Assembly (NCBI GenBank): GCA_002457055.1
Contig: NTKT01000006.1
Coordinates: 1-64,000, forward strand
Length of the DNA stretch: 64,000 bases
DNA from: Rhodobacteraceae bacterium MED-G08
GTDB lineage: Bacteria; Pseudomonadota; Alphaproteobacteria; Rhodobacterales; Rhodobacteraceae
Direction of reading: 5' to 3'
Of the stretch, positions 1 through 8,084 are shown piece after piece. A program made the translations under genes and the position numbers. Each line of letters starts with the position of its first letter. Position 1 is the stretch's first letter. The notes beneath the pieces were generated by a model. That model worked only from the letters and a program-made list of their open reading frames with translations. It was not told the origin of the DNA and did no database searches.

Positions 1-17
1 AAACCGGAGGTTACTGT

Positions 18-611
18 ATGGCTAGAAAATTAACGGCGTGGTTGTCAATTGGCAGCACATATTCTTACTTAACTGCGATGCGTATAAAAGAAGTTGTCAA
101 GGAAGAAGATATCAATCTTTCGATTATTCCTATAAGCATCAGACAAATAATGAAAAGTATGGACAATATTCCGTTTCCTCCCTCTAAAAAAACAAAGGTA
201 AATTATATGTGGCGGGATATAGAGAGAAGAGCGTCTCTGTACAAAGTGCCCGTTCCAAAAGTGCCCGCGCCTTATCCTTTAAAAGAGTTTGACCGAGCAA
301 ATTTAGTAGGGATAGTTATGAACGACAAAGGACTTTACTTGGATTACTTCAAGTGTACTTATGAGGAGTGGTTTTTAAACGGGAACGAAGCTGGTTCGAA
401 ACAAAACCTTGAGGTAACGCTGAAAAAATTAGGCTTGGATTTACAGGAAACAATTACTTTAGCAGACACAATGGAAGAGCGGTACATAGAGAATACTAAG
501 CAAGCTTTAGACTTTGGCATTTTCGGCGTCCCAAGTTTTTCTTTTTCAAACGAGATATTTTGGGGAGACGACCGATTGGAAGACGCAATTCGCCTAGCTC
601 CCCAAAAGTGA
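18..611 (+). CDS. 2-hydroxychromene-2-carboxylate isomerase / DsbA-family protein
   Basis: A 197-residue DsbA-fold protein of the 2-hydroxychromene-2-carboxylate isomerase (kappa-GST-like) family. The N-terminal strand-loop GSTYSYL around residues 12-18 sits where the family carries its glutathione-contacting Ser, and there is no CxxC, so it is not a thiol oxidase. The cis-Pro segment FGVPSF near residues 169-174 and the FWGDDRLED tail are family hallmarks. A GGAGG Shine-Dalgarno at 6-10 supports the ATG at 18. It faces the formate dehydrogenase operon convergently. Family known: isomerisation of hydroxychromene carboxylates in aromatic degradation. The real substrate cannot be inferred here because no aromatic pathway gene is nearby. 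Confident family call, uncertain role. Confidence 0.85.
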   Translation: MARKLTAWLSIGSTYSYLTAMRIKEVVKEEDINLSIIPISIRQIMKSMDNIPFPPSKKTKVNYMWRDIERRASLYKVPVPKVPAPYPLKEFDRANLVGIVMNDKGLYLDYFKCTYEEWFLNGNEAGSKQNLEVTLKKLGLDLQETITLADTMEERYIENTKQALDFGIFGVPSFSFSNEIFWGDDRLEDAIRLAPQK

Positions 612-634
612 TACGGCCATTGAATTAGCGTATT

Positions 635-760
635 CTAATCTAAACGTACCGCAGGTCCCGAATATACTTCAGGTGTGGAGAAACCACTGTTTGACAACAG
701 TTCGTCAGCTGCAAAAGCTATCACTATTGTAGCCGCGAACCCTATTAACATTACCTTCAT
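635..760 (-). CDS. Small membrane or secreted protein (41 aa) at the end of the formate dehydrogenase operon
   Basis: A short ORF of 41 codons lying 40 bases downstream of the formate dehydrogenase gamma gene on the same strand. It begins MKVMLIGFAATIVIAF, a single hydrophobic segment that could be a signal anchor, followed by a polar tail ending in AVRLD. A GTAGG sequence sits five bases before the ATG. The reading frame fills the only gap between this operon and the convergent gene upstream. I do not recognise a named family. It could be a small accessory subunit or membrane peptide of the formate dehydrogenase. Support is position, hydrophobic profile and a plausible ribosome site only. 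Confidence 0.5.
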   Translation of the reverse strand: MKVMLIGFAATIVIAFAADELLSNSGFSTPEVYSGPAVRLD

Positions 761-800
761 TTTTACCTACTCAAGCTAATACTATTTAAACAACCTAGAC

Positions 801-1979
801 CTATTCAGCAGGCTCTTTTGTTGAAACCTTACCCTTTACCTCGTCATACCAAATTGAGTGATGCTGATGGGCCCATTTCTCATCGACTTCTCCATTGCCC
901 ATAGCGCTGTAAGCACCTTCCATACCTACTGAGCCAATATAAATATGCGCTATTATCATCGCCATCATTACAAATGATACAATTGCGTGCCACGCTTGCG
1001 CTAATTGCATTTCTTGCTGCGGAGACATCTCAGTTTGTAAGGTGCCTAAGCCAAATGCTTGTGGTAAACCAGTATCATTCAAAATAGCAAACGTTTTAGC
1101 AAACATCGGTATCTCAAATGGAAATAATAGCGAAAGACCAGAGGCAGACACAGAGGCACCAAGCACAATAACCCCCCAAAATATAATTTTTTGACCAAAA
1201 TTAAATTTTCTTGCGGGCGGATGTGCATCACTAAAAATACCACCGCCCTGTTTTATCCACACCAGGTCAGTTCTATTTGGAATATTGTGATATACCCACA
1301 ACACAAAAACTATAACTAGAGCTATCATAAAAGCCCAGGAAACGTTGTTATGCACCCACTTAGAGGCAATTAAAACAACTGAATTTAGCTCTTTACCAAA
1401 ATAAGGCTGCAAGATAGCCCGCCCAAACAAACTCAGTAACCCAGTAAAACCCAAAAGAATAAAGGAGCCTGCAAGCAGCCAATGTGCAAACCTCTCAAAG
1501 GCTTTAAATCTTGTAATCGTCGTGCCAGCCATACCACCATCTACAGGTATCCTGCCTCTACCGAGATAAAATAGTAAAAGCGCTGCTATAGTACCAAGGA
1601 GTAGGAAGCCGCCATACGTGCGTAATGGACCCTCTCTAAATTTCCACCAAGGCATGCCAGCACTTTGAATTAATACAGGTCCCAAATCACCGTTAGAAGC
1701 ACTTTGCGCATTTGCGGATCCATATCGTATAGCTCTCCATAATTCTGGATCAGATGCTCCGCCCAAGGTACCCAGTTGATCTGTTATTCCCTTAGCGGAG
1801 CCGGGTCCACCGGTACTATTTCGACGATCGTTATCATCTACAGACAATCCCTTTTGCCTCGCCATTATGTCTTCCAAAGTTTGCGCACCACCTGTGGAAG
1901 CTCTATCAACTTTTTGTTCCTGTGCAACTAATGGAAACGCCAGAAAAAATACCAATATGAAACTCAATACTGAACGCAT
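801..1979 (-). CDS. fdhC: Formate dehydrogenase gamma subunit (cytochrome b)
   Basis: A 392-residue membrane subunit of a respiratory formate dehydrogenase, passing electrons from the Fe-S subunit to quinone through b haems. An N-terminal signal peptide (about residues 1-19, ending near VAQ) precedes a hydrophilic periplasmic stretch, then about five membrane helices from residue 120 onward (for example FLLLGTIAALLLFYLG). The RFKAFERFAHWLL segment carries a His typical of the cytochrome b561/FdoI fold, with further His residues in YHN, AQAWHAIVSF and IAHIYIG. It is last of the three core subunits, in the order alpha, beta, gamma. The long N-terminal extension compared with E. coli FdoI is usual for the alphaproteobacterial branch. 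A small 41-residue ORF follows. Confidence 0.9.
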   Translation of the reverse strand: MRSVLSFILVFFLAFPLVAQEQKVDRASTGGAQTLEDIMARQKGLSVDDNDRRNSTGGPGSAKGITDQLGTLGGASDPELWRAIRYGSANAQSASNGDLGPVLIQSAGMPWWKFREGPLRTYGGFLLLGTIAALLLFYLGRGRIPVDGGMAGTTITRFKAFERFAHWLLAGSFILLGFTGLLSLFGRAILQPYFGKELNSVVLIASKWVHNNVSWAFMIALVIVFVLWVYHNIPNRTDLVWIKQGGGIFSDAHPPARKFNFGQKIIFWGVIVLGASVSASGLSLLFPFEIPMFAKTFAILNDTGLPQAFGLGTLQTEMSPQQEMQLAQAWHAIVSFVMMAMIIAHIYIGSVGMEGAYSAMGNGEVDEKWAHQHHSIWYDEVKGKVSTKEPAE

Positions 1980-2061
1980 ATTTACCTCACCCTAAAATGA
2001 ATTAGCTGGAAAAATATAAAAGGGCAGACTTATTTCGTCTGCCCTCCAATGTTTAGATATA

Positions 2062-2655
2062 TTAGCCGCCTTTTTGCTCGTAAGCTGTTCCCCAGCCCCA
2101 AGCACCTGAGCCAAAACCACGCGCAACTACTCGCTCACGATACACAGAAGCGACGATATCGCCATCTCCCGCAAGTAGCGCTTTAGTTGCACACATTTCA
2201 GCACAAACAGGAAGCTTACCCTCAGCAATTCGGTTACGACCGTATTTAGAGAACTCCGCTGACGAATGGTTCTCTTCTGGACCACCAGCACAGAATGTAC
2301 ACTTATCCATTTTACCACGAGACCCAAAATTTCCTGCTTGAGGAAATTGCGGAGCTCCAAAAGGACAGGCATAAAAGCAGTATCCACACCCAATACACAA
2401 ATCCTTGGAATGTAATACAACACCTTCTTCATTTTGATAAAAGCAGTCCACCGGACATACAGCCATACACGGAGCATCGGAACAATGCATACATGCAACT
2501 GAAATAGAACGCTCTCCAGGATTACCATCTTGAATAGTAACCACCCTTCGGCGGTTAATACCCCAGGGCACCTCGTGCTCATTCTTACAAGCAGTTACAC
2601 AAGCATTACACTCGATGCAGCGCTCGGCATCACATAAAAACTTAGCTCTTGCCAT
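2062..2655 (-). CDS. fdhB: Formate dehydrogenase beta subunit (4Fe-4S ferredoxin type)
   Basis: A 197-residue iron-sulfur subunit linking the molybdopterin subunit to the cytochrome. It starts with Cys8 and the cluster CIECNACVTAC (Cys13, 16, 19, 23), followed by CMHCSDAPCMAVCPVDC, CIGCGYCFYACP and a final CTFC/CAEMC set, enough for four 4Fe-4S clusters as in the FdnH/FDH3B family. Unlike E. coli FdoH it has no C-terminal transmembrane helix, so it must dock on the gamma subunit by surface contacts. It is 12 bases from the end of the alpha gene and about 80 bases before gamma, in one operon. Confidence 0.93.
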   Translation of the reverse strand: MARAKFLCDAERCIECNACVTACKNEHEVPWGINRRRVVTIQDGNPGERSISVACMHCSDAPCMAVCPVDCFYQNEEGVVLHSKDLCIGCGYCFYACPFGAPQFPQAGNFGSRGKMDKCTFCAGGPEENHSSAEFSKYGRNRIAEGKLPVCAEMCATKALLAGDGDIVASVYRERVVARGFGSGAWGWGTAYEQKGG

Positions 2656-2667
2656 ATCTTATCCTCC

Positions 2668-5565
2668 CTACGCTGACCAGATTTTACAAAGCGTTGCTTT
2701 GGTTTCTTGCATTTGAGTAACAGAGTCATAGCCATAAGTTTGAGCAGTATTTGAGCTCTCACCAAGTACGTATGGATCTGCACCTTTTGGATACTTGTCA
2801 CGCAAGTCCTCACCCTGGAAGTGTCCTCCAAAATGGAACGGCATGAACGCGACCCCCTCGCCGACGCGATTTGTAATCATGGCCATAACCTTGACTTTCG
2901 CGCCTTCAGGACCTTCAACCCAAACCTGAGCACCATCGCGGACCCCCAAATTATTGGCGTCCCGAGGGTTTATTTCAACGAACATATCCTGTTGAAGCTC
3001 AGCCAACCATGGATTAGACCGCGTTTCATCACCCCCACCTTCATACTCAACCAGTCTACCTGACGTTAGTATCATAGGATATTCCTTACTAAAGTCCTGC
3101 TTTTGAATTGAAGCATAAAGAGTAGGAAGTCTGTAAAACTTACGATCTTCATAAGTTGGATAATCTTCCACGAGATCCCGTCTGTTTGTATAGAGGGGTT
3201 CTCTATGCAGAGGAACAGGATCAGGGAAAGTCCAGACAACTGCTCTAGCTTTCGCATTTCCAAACGGAGCACAACCATGCTTAATGGCAACCCTCTGGAT
3301 ACCACCGGACAAATCTGTCTTCCAGTTTGTCTTTGGCCCAGCAACGGCGTCGATTGCGGCACGTTCGTCCGCAGTTAAATCGCCATCCCAACCTAAATCC
3401 ATTAGCATCTGCATTGTGAATTCAGGATAACCATCTTGTAGTTCTGCTCCAGGGTTTGAAACACCTTCAGCCAGAAGATTATCACCATCTCGTTCGACAC
3501 CGAAACGTGCTCTAAAGGTCAATCCACCTTCAGCTACAGGTTTACTCATGTCGTACAGGTTTGGAGTTCCGGGATGGTTCATCTCAGGAGTTCCCCAGCT
3601 CGGCCATGGAAGTCCATAATAATCACCATCTGCTGGGCCACCATTAGCGCGAAGCGTTGTACGGTCGAATGTATGCTGGTTCTCCATATGCAATTTCAAA
3701 CGCTCCGGAGATTGCCCTGTATACCCGATAGTCCACATACCGCTGTTAATCTCGCGGAGGGTATCCTCTATATTAGGTGTAACCCCGTCGGCCTCAATCT
3801 TGATATTTCTGAAAAATCTATCATGAAAACCAAACTTTTTAGCAAACAAACCTATGATTTCATGGTCTGTCTTACTTTCAAATAATGGATCGACAACTTT
3901 ATCACGCCATTGAATTGAACGGTTAGAAGCTGTAACTGAACCATAAGTTTCGAATTGAGTACATGCAGGAAGCAAGTATACACCATCAGTTCGATCACTC
4001 AAAACAGCTGAAACAGTAGGATATGGATCAATAACAACTAGCATGTCTAGTTTTTCCATTGCCGTTTTCATTTCAGTCATTCGTGTTTGAGAGTTCGGAG
4101 CGTGGCCCCAAAGAACCATCGCGCGTACACGGTCAGGGTTATCCATATTATTTGGATCTTCTAGAACGCCGTCTATCCAGCGCGAAACTGGAATTCCGGT
4201 AAGGTTCATTAGGTTTTTATCCTTACCATCTGCTCCTTTAACCGTAGCAAATTGATTAGAAAGCCAATCGAAATCTTCACCCCAAACGCGAGCCCAATGA
4301 CCCCAGGCGCCCTTAGACAAACCATAATAGCCTGGCAATGTATGAGATAAAATACCTAAATCAGTTGCACCTTGCACGTTATCGTGACCTCGGAAAATGT
4401 TAGTACCACCTCCGGTTGTACCCATGTTTCCTAATGCTAACTGAAGCACGCAGTATGCACGCGTATTGTTGTTACCATTCGTATGCTGCGTTCCGCCCAT
4501 ACACCAGATAACTGTTCCAGGGCGATTGTTTGCCATAGTTCTAGCAACACGCTTAAGCTGAGAACCCGGAGTACCCGTGACTCTTTCAACTTCCTCAGGT
4601 GTCCACTTAGCAACCTCTTCCTTGATTTGGTCCATACCCCAAACGCGTGTTCGGATAAATTCCTTATCTTCCCAACCGTTTTCGAAAATATGCCACAAAA
4701 TGCCCCAAATAAGCGCTACGTCTGATCCAGGTCTGAAGCGAACATACTCGTCAGCGTGGGCTGCCGTTCTTGTGAACCTTGGGTCACAAACAATCAGAGG
4801 TGCGTTATTTTGTTCCTTCGCCTTCATTACATGGAGCAATGAAACAGGATGTGCTTCTGCCGGATTACCGCCTATAATGAAGATTGCACGTGAATTGTGA
4901 ATGTCATTGTAGGAATTGGTCATGGCGCCGTAGCCCCATGTATTTGCAACACCGGCAACTGTGGTTGAGTGACAAATTCGCGCCTGGTGGTCTACGTTAT
5001 TTGTACCCCAATAAGCGGCAAATTTTCTGAATAGATAGGCTTGTTCGTTATTTACCTTTGCAGAACCTAGCCAATAAACACTATCTGGGCCACTTTCTTG
5101 ACGGATCTTCATCATGCCGTCGCCAATTTCATCTATGGCCTGTTCCCAGCTAATTCTAATCCACTCGCCACCCTCTTTTTTCATAGGATATTTAAGTCTT
5201 CTTTCGCCGTGCGCATGCTCTCTTACAGCAGCGCCCTTGGCACAATGTGCGCCCAAATTGAATGGACTATCCCAGCCAGGCTCTTGGCCAGTCCAAACTC
5301 CATCCTGCACTTCAGCTACAACCGTGCAGCCTACCGAACAGTGAGTACACACTGACTTAATAGTTTCTACCGACTGATTAGCAGCTGATGCTGCTGCAGC
5401 CTGAGTAACAGCGCCACCTGTTGCGGCTATTGCTGTCAATCCTCCGATTGCCAAACCTGAACCACGTAAAAAATCACGTCTATCTACAGATTTATTGGCT
5501 ACTTCTGAAAGGATACTTGTCCTTTGGGAGCGTCGCGCAACCCCGTTGGTCTTTTTCCTAAGCAT
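2668..5565 (-). CDS. fdhA: Tat-exported formate dehydrogenase alpha subunit (Mo/W-bis-MGD)
   Basis: A 965-residue catalytic subunit that oxidises formate to CO2, probably on the periplasmic side. The twin-arginine signal is RRDFLRG at residues 29-35, followed by a hydrophobic stretch to about residue 60. A 4Fe-4S site uses Cys73, Cys76, Cys80 and Cys108. The metal ligand is Cys198 in RICHS, with His199, so this is a cysteine rather than a selenocysteine enzyme and reads through as one ORF. The molydopterin-binding C-terminal domain begins near residue 820 (ILTSGRLVEYEGGGDE). Downstream come beta and gamma, upstream the Tat mini-protein and the TorD chaperone. The tungstate importer in the neighbouring module suggests that the metal may be tungsten, an inference. 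Confidence 0.95.
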   Translation of the reverse strand: MLRKKTNGVARRSQRTSILSEVANKSVDRRDFLRGSGLAIGGLTAIAATGGAVTQAAAASAANQSVETIKSVCTHCSVGCTVVAEVQDGVWTGQEPGWDSPFNLGAHCAKGAAVREHAHGERRLKYPMKKEGGEWIRISWEQAIDEIGDGMMKIRQESGPDSVYWLGSAKVNNEQAYLFRKFAAYWGTNNVDHQARICHSTTVAGVANTWGYGAMTNSYNDIHNSRAIFIIGGNPAEAHPVSLLHVMKAKEQNNAPLIVCDPRFTRTAAHADEYVRFRPGSDVALIWGILWHIFENGWEDKEFIRTRVWGMDQIKEEVAKWTPEEVERVTGTPGSQLKRVARTMANNRPGTVIWCMGGTQHTNGNNNTRAYCVLQLALGNMGTTGGGTNIFRGHDNVQGATDLGILSHTLPGYYGLSKGAWGHWARVWGEDFDWLSNQFATVKGADGKDKNLMNLTGIPVSRWIDGVLEDPNNMDNPDRVRAMVLWGHAPNSQTRMTEMKTAMEKLDMLVVIDPYPTVSAVLSDRTDGVYLLPACTQFETYGSVTASNRSIQWRDKVVDPLFESKTDHEIIGLFAKKFGFHDRFFRNIKIEADGVTPNIEDTLREINSGMWTIGYTGQSPERLKLHMENQHTFDRTTLRANGGPADGDYYGLPWPSWGTPEMNHPGTPNLYDMSKPVAEGGLTFRARFGVERDGDNLLAEGVSNPGAELQDGYPEFTMQMLMDLGWDGDLTADERAAIDAVAGPKTNWKTDLSGGIQRVAIKHGCAPFGNAKARAVVWTFPDPVPLHREPLYTNRRDLVEDYPTYEDRKFYRLPTLYASIQKQDFSKEYPMILTSGRLVEYEGGGDETRSNPWLAELQQDMFVEINPRDANNLGVRDGAQVWVEGPEGAKVKVMAMITNRVGEGVAFMPFHFGGHFQGEDLRDKYPKGADPYVLGESSNTAQTYGYDSVTQMQETKATLCKIWSA

Positions 5566-5664
5566 TTTTTCCTCCCTTGGACCATTTGGCCCTAAGTACT
5601 AACATTTACTATCAACTGTCGGGCGTCACGCAACCAGTCGTCGATAGCGGTTTCAAATTCAGTA

Positions 5665-5862
5665 TCAAAACCGAATAGAGTCTAGATAAGCACGTGTGTG
5701 CTCAGTATCCTGAATTAATGTTTTGCTTAAATCAGGATCATTAGCTGCGTTTGCCACTGAACTTGATGCGGCTAAAGCAACGGTTGCAACCGGAGCACCA
5801 GCCCCAGCTAACTTGAGAAAATCTCGACGGCTTGTTCCATCCGTGTCGTTCTTCTTAGTCAT
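5665..5862 (-). CDS. Formate dehydrogenase region Tat-signal mini-protein
   Basis: A 65-residue protein with a twin-arginine motif (SRRDFLKLAG, residues 11-20), a hydrophobic stretch rich in Ala and a short polar tail with DPDLSKTLIQDTEHTRAYLDS. This matches the small family described as formate dehydrogenase region Tat target, regularly encoded just before the catalytic subunit. Its biochemical role is not settled; proposals include helping Tat export or assembly of the holoenzyme. It is first of the structural block here, 99 bases from fdhA, and 65 bases from the TorD gene upstream. Confidence 0.85.
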   Translation of the reverse strand: MTKKNDTDGTSRRDFLKLAGAGAPVATVALAASSSVANAANDPDLSKTLIQDTEHTRAYLDSIRF

Positions 5863-5927
5863 GAGAGTTCTCCTCCCCTCTTGTTATTGCGGCCAAGGGC
5901 CACATGGTTACGTGATCAAAAATCACA

Positions 5928-6578
5928 TTACGCAGATTTCTCCGCACTCATTCGAAACGCTTCAACCTCTATTTCCATGAATAGCCTGCCGACTGAACCG
6001 ACAGACGCATACAAAATAGAGGACTCCGCTGCTTCCAAATCTGTAAAAAAATGTCCTGCCCATGGACGAATATGTTTATCGAAAAACTTTAATTGCTTGC
6101 CTAATGAGACAGGCGAACCAAAGCGCCCAACAATCAGAGCAGCCATCATTTCCATCAAGCTAGCGATATTATCTTCTGGCTCATAAACATTACTCGCGCG
6201 GGAAAGGCCCGAATTAACCATATCTCGCCTTAGAGCAGCTAAGGGCTTCTCATTCAAAAAGCCTGTTAAATAGTAACTCGCATAAGGTAAAAGTTCACCA
6301 CGGCCAACTCCGATGAACAGTTTATTGAATTCAATTTCCACTGAGTTAGGCTTGGAAACCTTGGAAACCCGCTTGAGGGTTTCGACGGCCTTGCCTAACT
6401 CGGATTGATCACCACTGAGTTGCGACATTTGCTCCAATAGAATTTCGTCGGCTGGACGAGCCAAAACAAGCCCAAGAAAATTATACATATCAGCTCTACT
6501 ACGGTCTTCTTGAGAGACATCCGCCTTGTGTTTCAGGTCCATTCTTTCGTCCATTTCTATTCTATCCTGCCTGCTCAC
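5928..6578 (-). CDS. TorD/DmsD-family redox enzyme maturation chaperone
   Basis: A 216-residue all-helical protein of the TorD family. Such chaperones bind the Tat signal of a molybdoenzyme and hold it back until the cofactor is inserted. The YNFLGLVLARPADEIL start at about residue 32, the YASYYLTGFLNEKPL segment near residues 94-108, and the EPEDNIASLMEMMAALI block, close to the family E-PxDHhh motif, support the call. It overlaps the preceding DUF3306 gene by four bases, so it is translationally coupled. The likely client is the fdhA product encoded just downstream. No other Tat molybdoenzyme is present in the window. Confidence 0.88.
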   Translation of the reverse strand: MSRQDRIEMDERMDLKHKADVSQEDRSRADMYNFLGLVLARPADEILLEQMSQLSGDQSELGKAVETLKRVSKVSKPNSVEIEFNKLFIGVGRGELLPYASYYLTGFLNEKPLAALRRDMVNSGLSRASNVYEPEDNIASLMEMMAALIVGRFGSPVSLGKQLKFFDKHIRPWAGHFFTDLEAAESSILYASVGSVGRLFMEIEVEAFRMSAEKSA

Positions 6579-7243
6579 GCCGCTGCTCCGCCATAATCAA
6601 ATTTCATTCGCTGGCGAGGCACAGGGATGACCGGCTCCTCTTCGATGAAAACGGAAGCTTCAGAACTTTCGATTATCTCTTGGTCGGAATTTTGCGCATT
6701 CGACTTAAGTGGTAGCTCTGACAGGTCATTAATGCTTCTTGGGTCTTCGCTGACTTCTACATTTTCGGCTTCCTCAGTTTCTCTTGAAGCCTCAGCTAAT
6801 AGCTCATCATCTGCGACTTCGGGAGGCTTATCATTCTGCTTTTCTTGCTCTTTTCGAGCCAACTCCTCGATGTGCTTCAACATACCTTTACCAACCTGAT
6901 ACGTTGTCTCAACAAAACCAGCTCCAACGGCCGCATCTGTGAAATCTTCTCCGTAATCAACCAGACCATCTACATTTGCGAGCAACGGATTAGATAGCCA
7001 AAGTTTCTTCAAAGCCCTTCTCCTGAGACGCTCAGGAACAACTTCTTTCATGAAGACCTTAAAATCATCTCCCGGCTCGAGTGTATCAGGATCAGGCAGA
7101 CCAAGCTCTTTCAGAACCTCCTCATCAGTTTTTACATCAAGCTCGACCTGTATCTCCGAAGCTCGCTTTATCTCCGCCTGACGTCTTTCCTCTTCAAACT
7201 CTTCTTTTACAGCTGATTTGCGTCTGCTCCAAAAATCACTCAT
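6575..7243 (-). CDS. DUF3306 domain protein
   Basis: A 222-residue soluble, very acidic protein. The start MSDFWSRRKSAVKEEF and the block VPERLRRRALKKLWLSNPLLANVDGLVDYGEDFTDAA (cited in pieces: LRRRALKKLWLSNP and VDGLVDYGEDFTD) are the DUF3306 signature. The middle (about residues 120-205) is low-complexity, rich in Glu and Asp, and probably disordered; the tail ends in RMKFDYGGAAA. Family members are found beside Tat-type formate dehydrogenases with DUF3305 and a 4Fe-4S protein, but no activity has been assigned that I know of. Four-base overlaps with both neighbours indicate strict co-translation. Confidence 0.85.
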   Translation of the reverse strand: MSDFWSRRKSAVKEEFEEERRQAEIKRASEIQVELDVKTDEEVLKELGLPDPDTLEPGDDFKVFMKEVVPERLRRRALKKLWLSNPLLANVDGLVDYGEDFTDAAVGAGFVETTYQVGKGMLKHIEELARKEQEKQNDKPPEVADDELLAEASRETEEAENVEVSEDPRSINDLSELPLKSNAQNSDQEIIESSEASVFIEEEPVIPVPRQRMKFDYGGAAA

Positions 7244-7809
7244 TGGATGAACCCCACTTTTCTTGAGGAGGGGGCGCGGTAAACATCAGATATCTGCTCA
7301 ATCCGAGGATCACCGATTCCATCTTGGTGAATGTCTACCCTTTTTTTATCTCTTTTGCGTTTTACAAACGCTTCTTCAACGTGATGATTCTCTATAAAAT
7401 CTCGGACCCATGCGATTAAACCGACCGGCATAGGCACCTTTTCAACAATTTCTTCACCACTATCAGTATAATCTTGAGCTTCGTATGGAGAAGCCGTTAC
7501 GAGCAAAACTTCCAGAGGAATTTCAGCTCCAACTTGCTCTCTCAGGACAACATAAACACTTGGAATTTTGGAGGCGAGGCCAGTCATATAGGCTTCTGTT
7601 TCAGCACCGTGAAGTTCAATATTTACTGTGGAAAAGTGATATTCAGTGCAATCTCCCTCAGTTCTCAAGATACGATTTTCTGCCGGTCCGGCACCAGGAA
7701 GCACAGCACTAACTGCCCATGACCATTCAGACCATTTTGTCACTCCTGGTGTCTTTCTTACCACCACCCCAACTGGCATGGATTGGTATCGCTTTGGGTT
7801 GAAGTACAC
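7240..7809 (-). CDS. DUF3305 domain protein
   Basis: A 189-residue soluble protein with the DUF3305 signature: MPVGVVVRKTPGVTKWSEWSW near the start (residues 11-31), then GETEAYMTGL-like and PSVYVVLR segments, and a VTASPYEAQDYTDSGEEIVEKVPMP region (cited in part). The tail is rich in Lys/Arg (KRKRDKKRVD). It is the first gene of the minus-strand formate dehydrogenase operon and overlaps the DUF3306 gene by four bases. Function is not established; conserved linkage to formate dehydrogenase suggests a part in cofactor insertion or enzyme assembly, which is inference. A candidate promoter lies at 7877-7905. Confidence 0.85.
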   Translation of the reverse strand: MYFNPKRYQSMPVGVVVRKTPGVTKWSEWSWAVSAVLPGAGPAENRILRTEGDCTEYHFSTVNIELHGAETEAYMTGLASKIPSVYVVLREQVGAEIPLEVLLVTASPYEAQDYTDSGEEIVEKVPMPVGLIAWVRDFIENHHVEEAFVKRKRDKKRVDIHQDGIGDPRIEQISDVYRAPSSRKVGFIQ

Positions 7810-7876
7810 TCAGGTCCTCCACTACCTTAAAGTGTTTCTATTCCTAATTGCGAACTGATTATTGTCCCTAAAAAAA

Positions 7877-7905
7877 GAGTAACCCCCATAATACTCATCT
7901 GTCAA
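7877..7905 (-). promoter_or_regulatory. Candidate promoter for the formate dehydrogenase operon
   Basis: On the minus strand a perfect TTGACA (7905-7900) is followed after 17 bases by TTACTC (7882-7877), about 68 bases before the DUF3305 start. The -35 is consensus, the -10 is weak. The 275-base divergent region 7810-8084 that holds it is AT-rich and contains no gene-like frame. No known operator was recognised in it. Confidence 0.35.
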
Positions 7906-8084
7906 TTTTTTAAATCCAAAAAAAGAACATTTTCTTAATTTTTATTTGATCCGGAATTTGTAAAAAATTTTAAAGCTGGTAAATTCAACGGAAAAGGCTA
8001 CTTTCTCCCCATTAAAATCGAATAGCCAAGTGTTTTGTATCTTTCCAGAGAAACTATCAGAACGTTAAGCAAGGGATTGAAAAA

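Noticed and set aside
2127-2582. A 151-residue open frame inside the beta subunit gene
   Set aside because: Same-strand shadow of the Cys-rich ferredoxin gene, with no ribosome site or protein-like composition.
2668-5565. Selenocysteine in the Tat formate dehydrogenase
   Set aside because: The metal-ligand position reads RICHS with a normal Cys codon and there is no in-frame TGA in the gene.
6627-6899. Ser-rich 90-residue antisense frame over DUF3306
   Set aside because: It mirrors the Glu/Asp low-complexity region on the other strand and has no family features.
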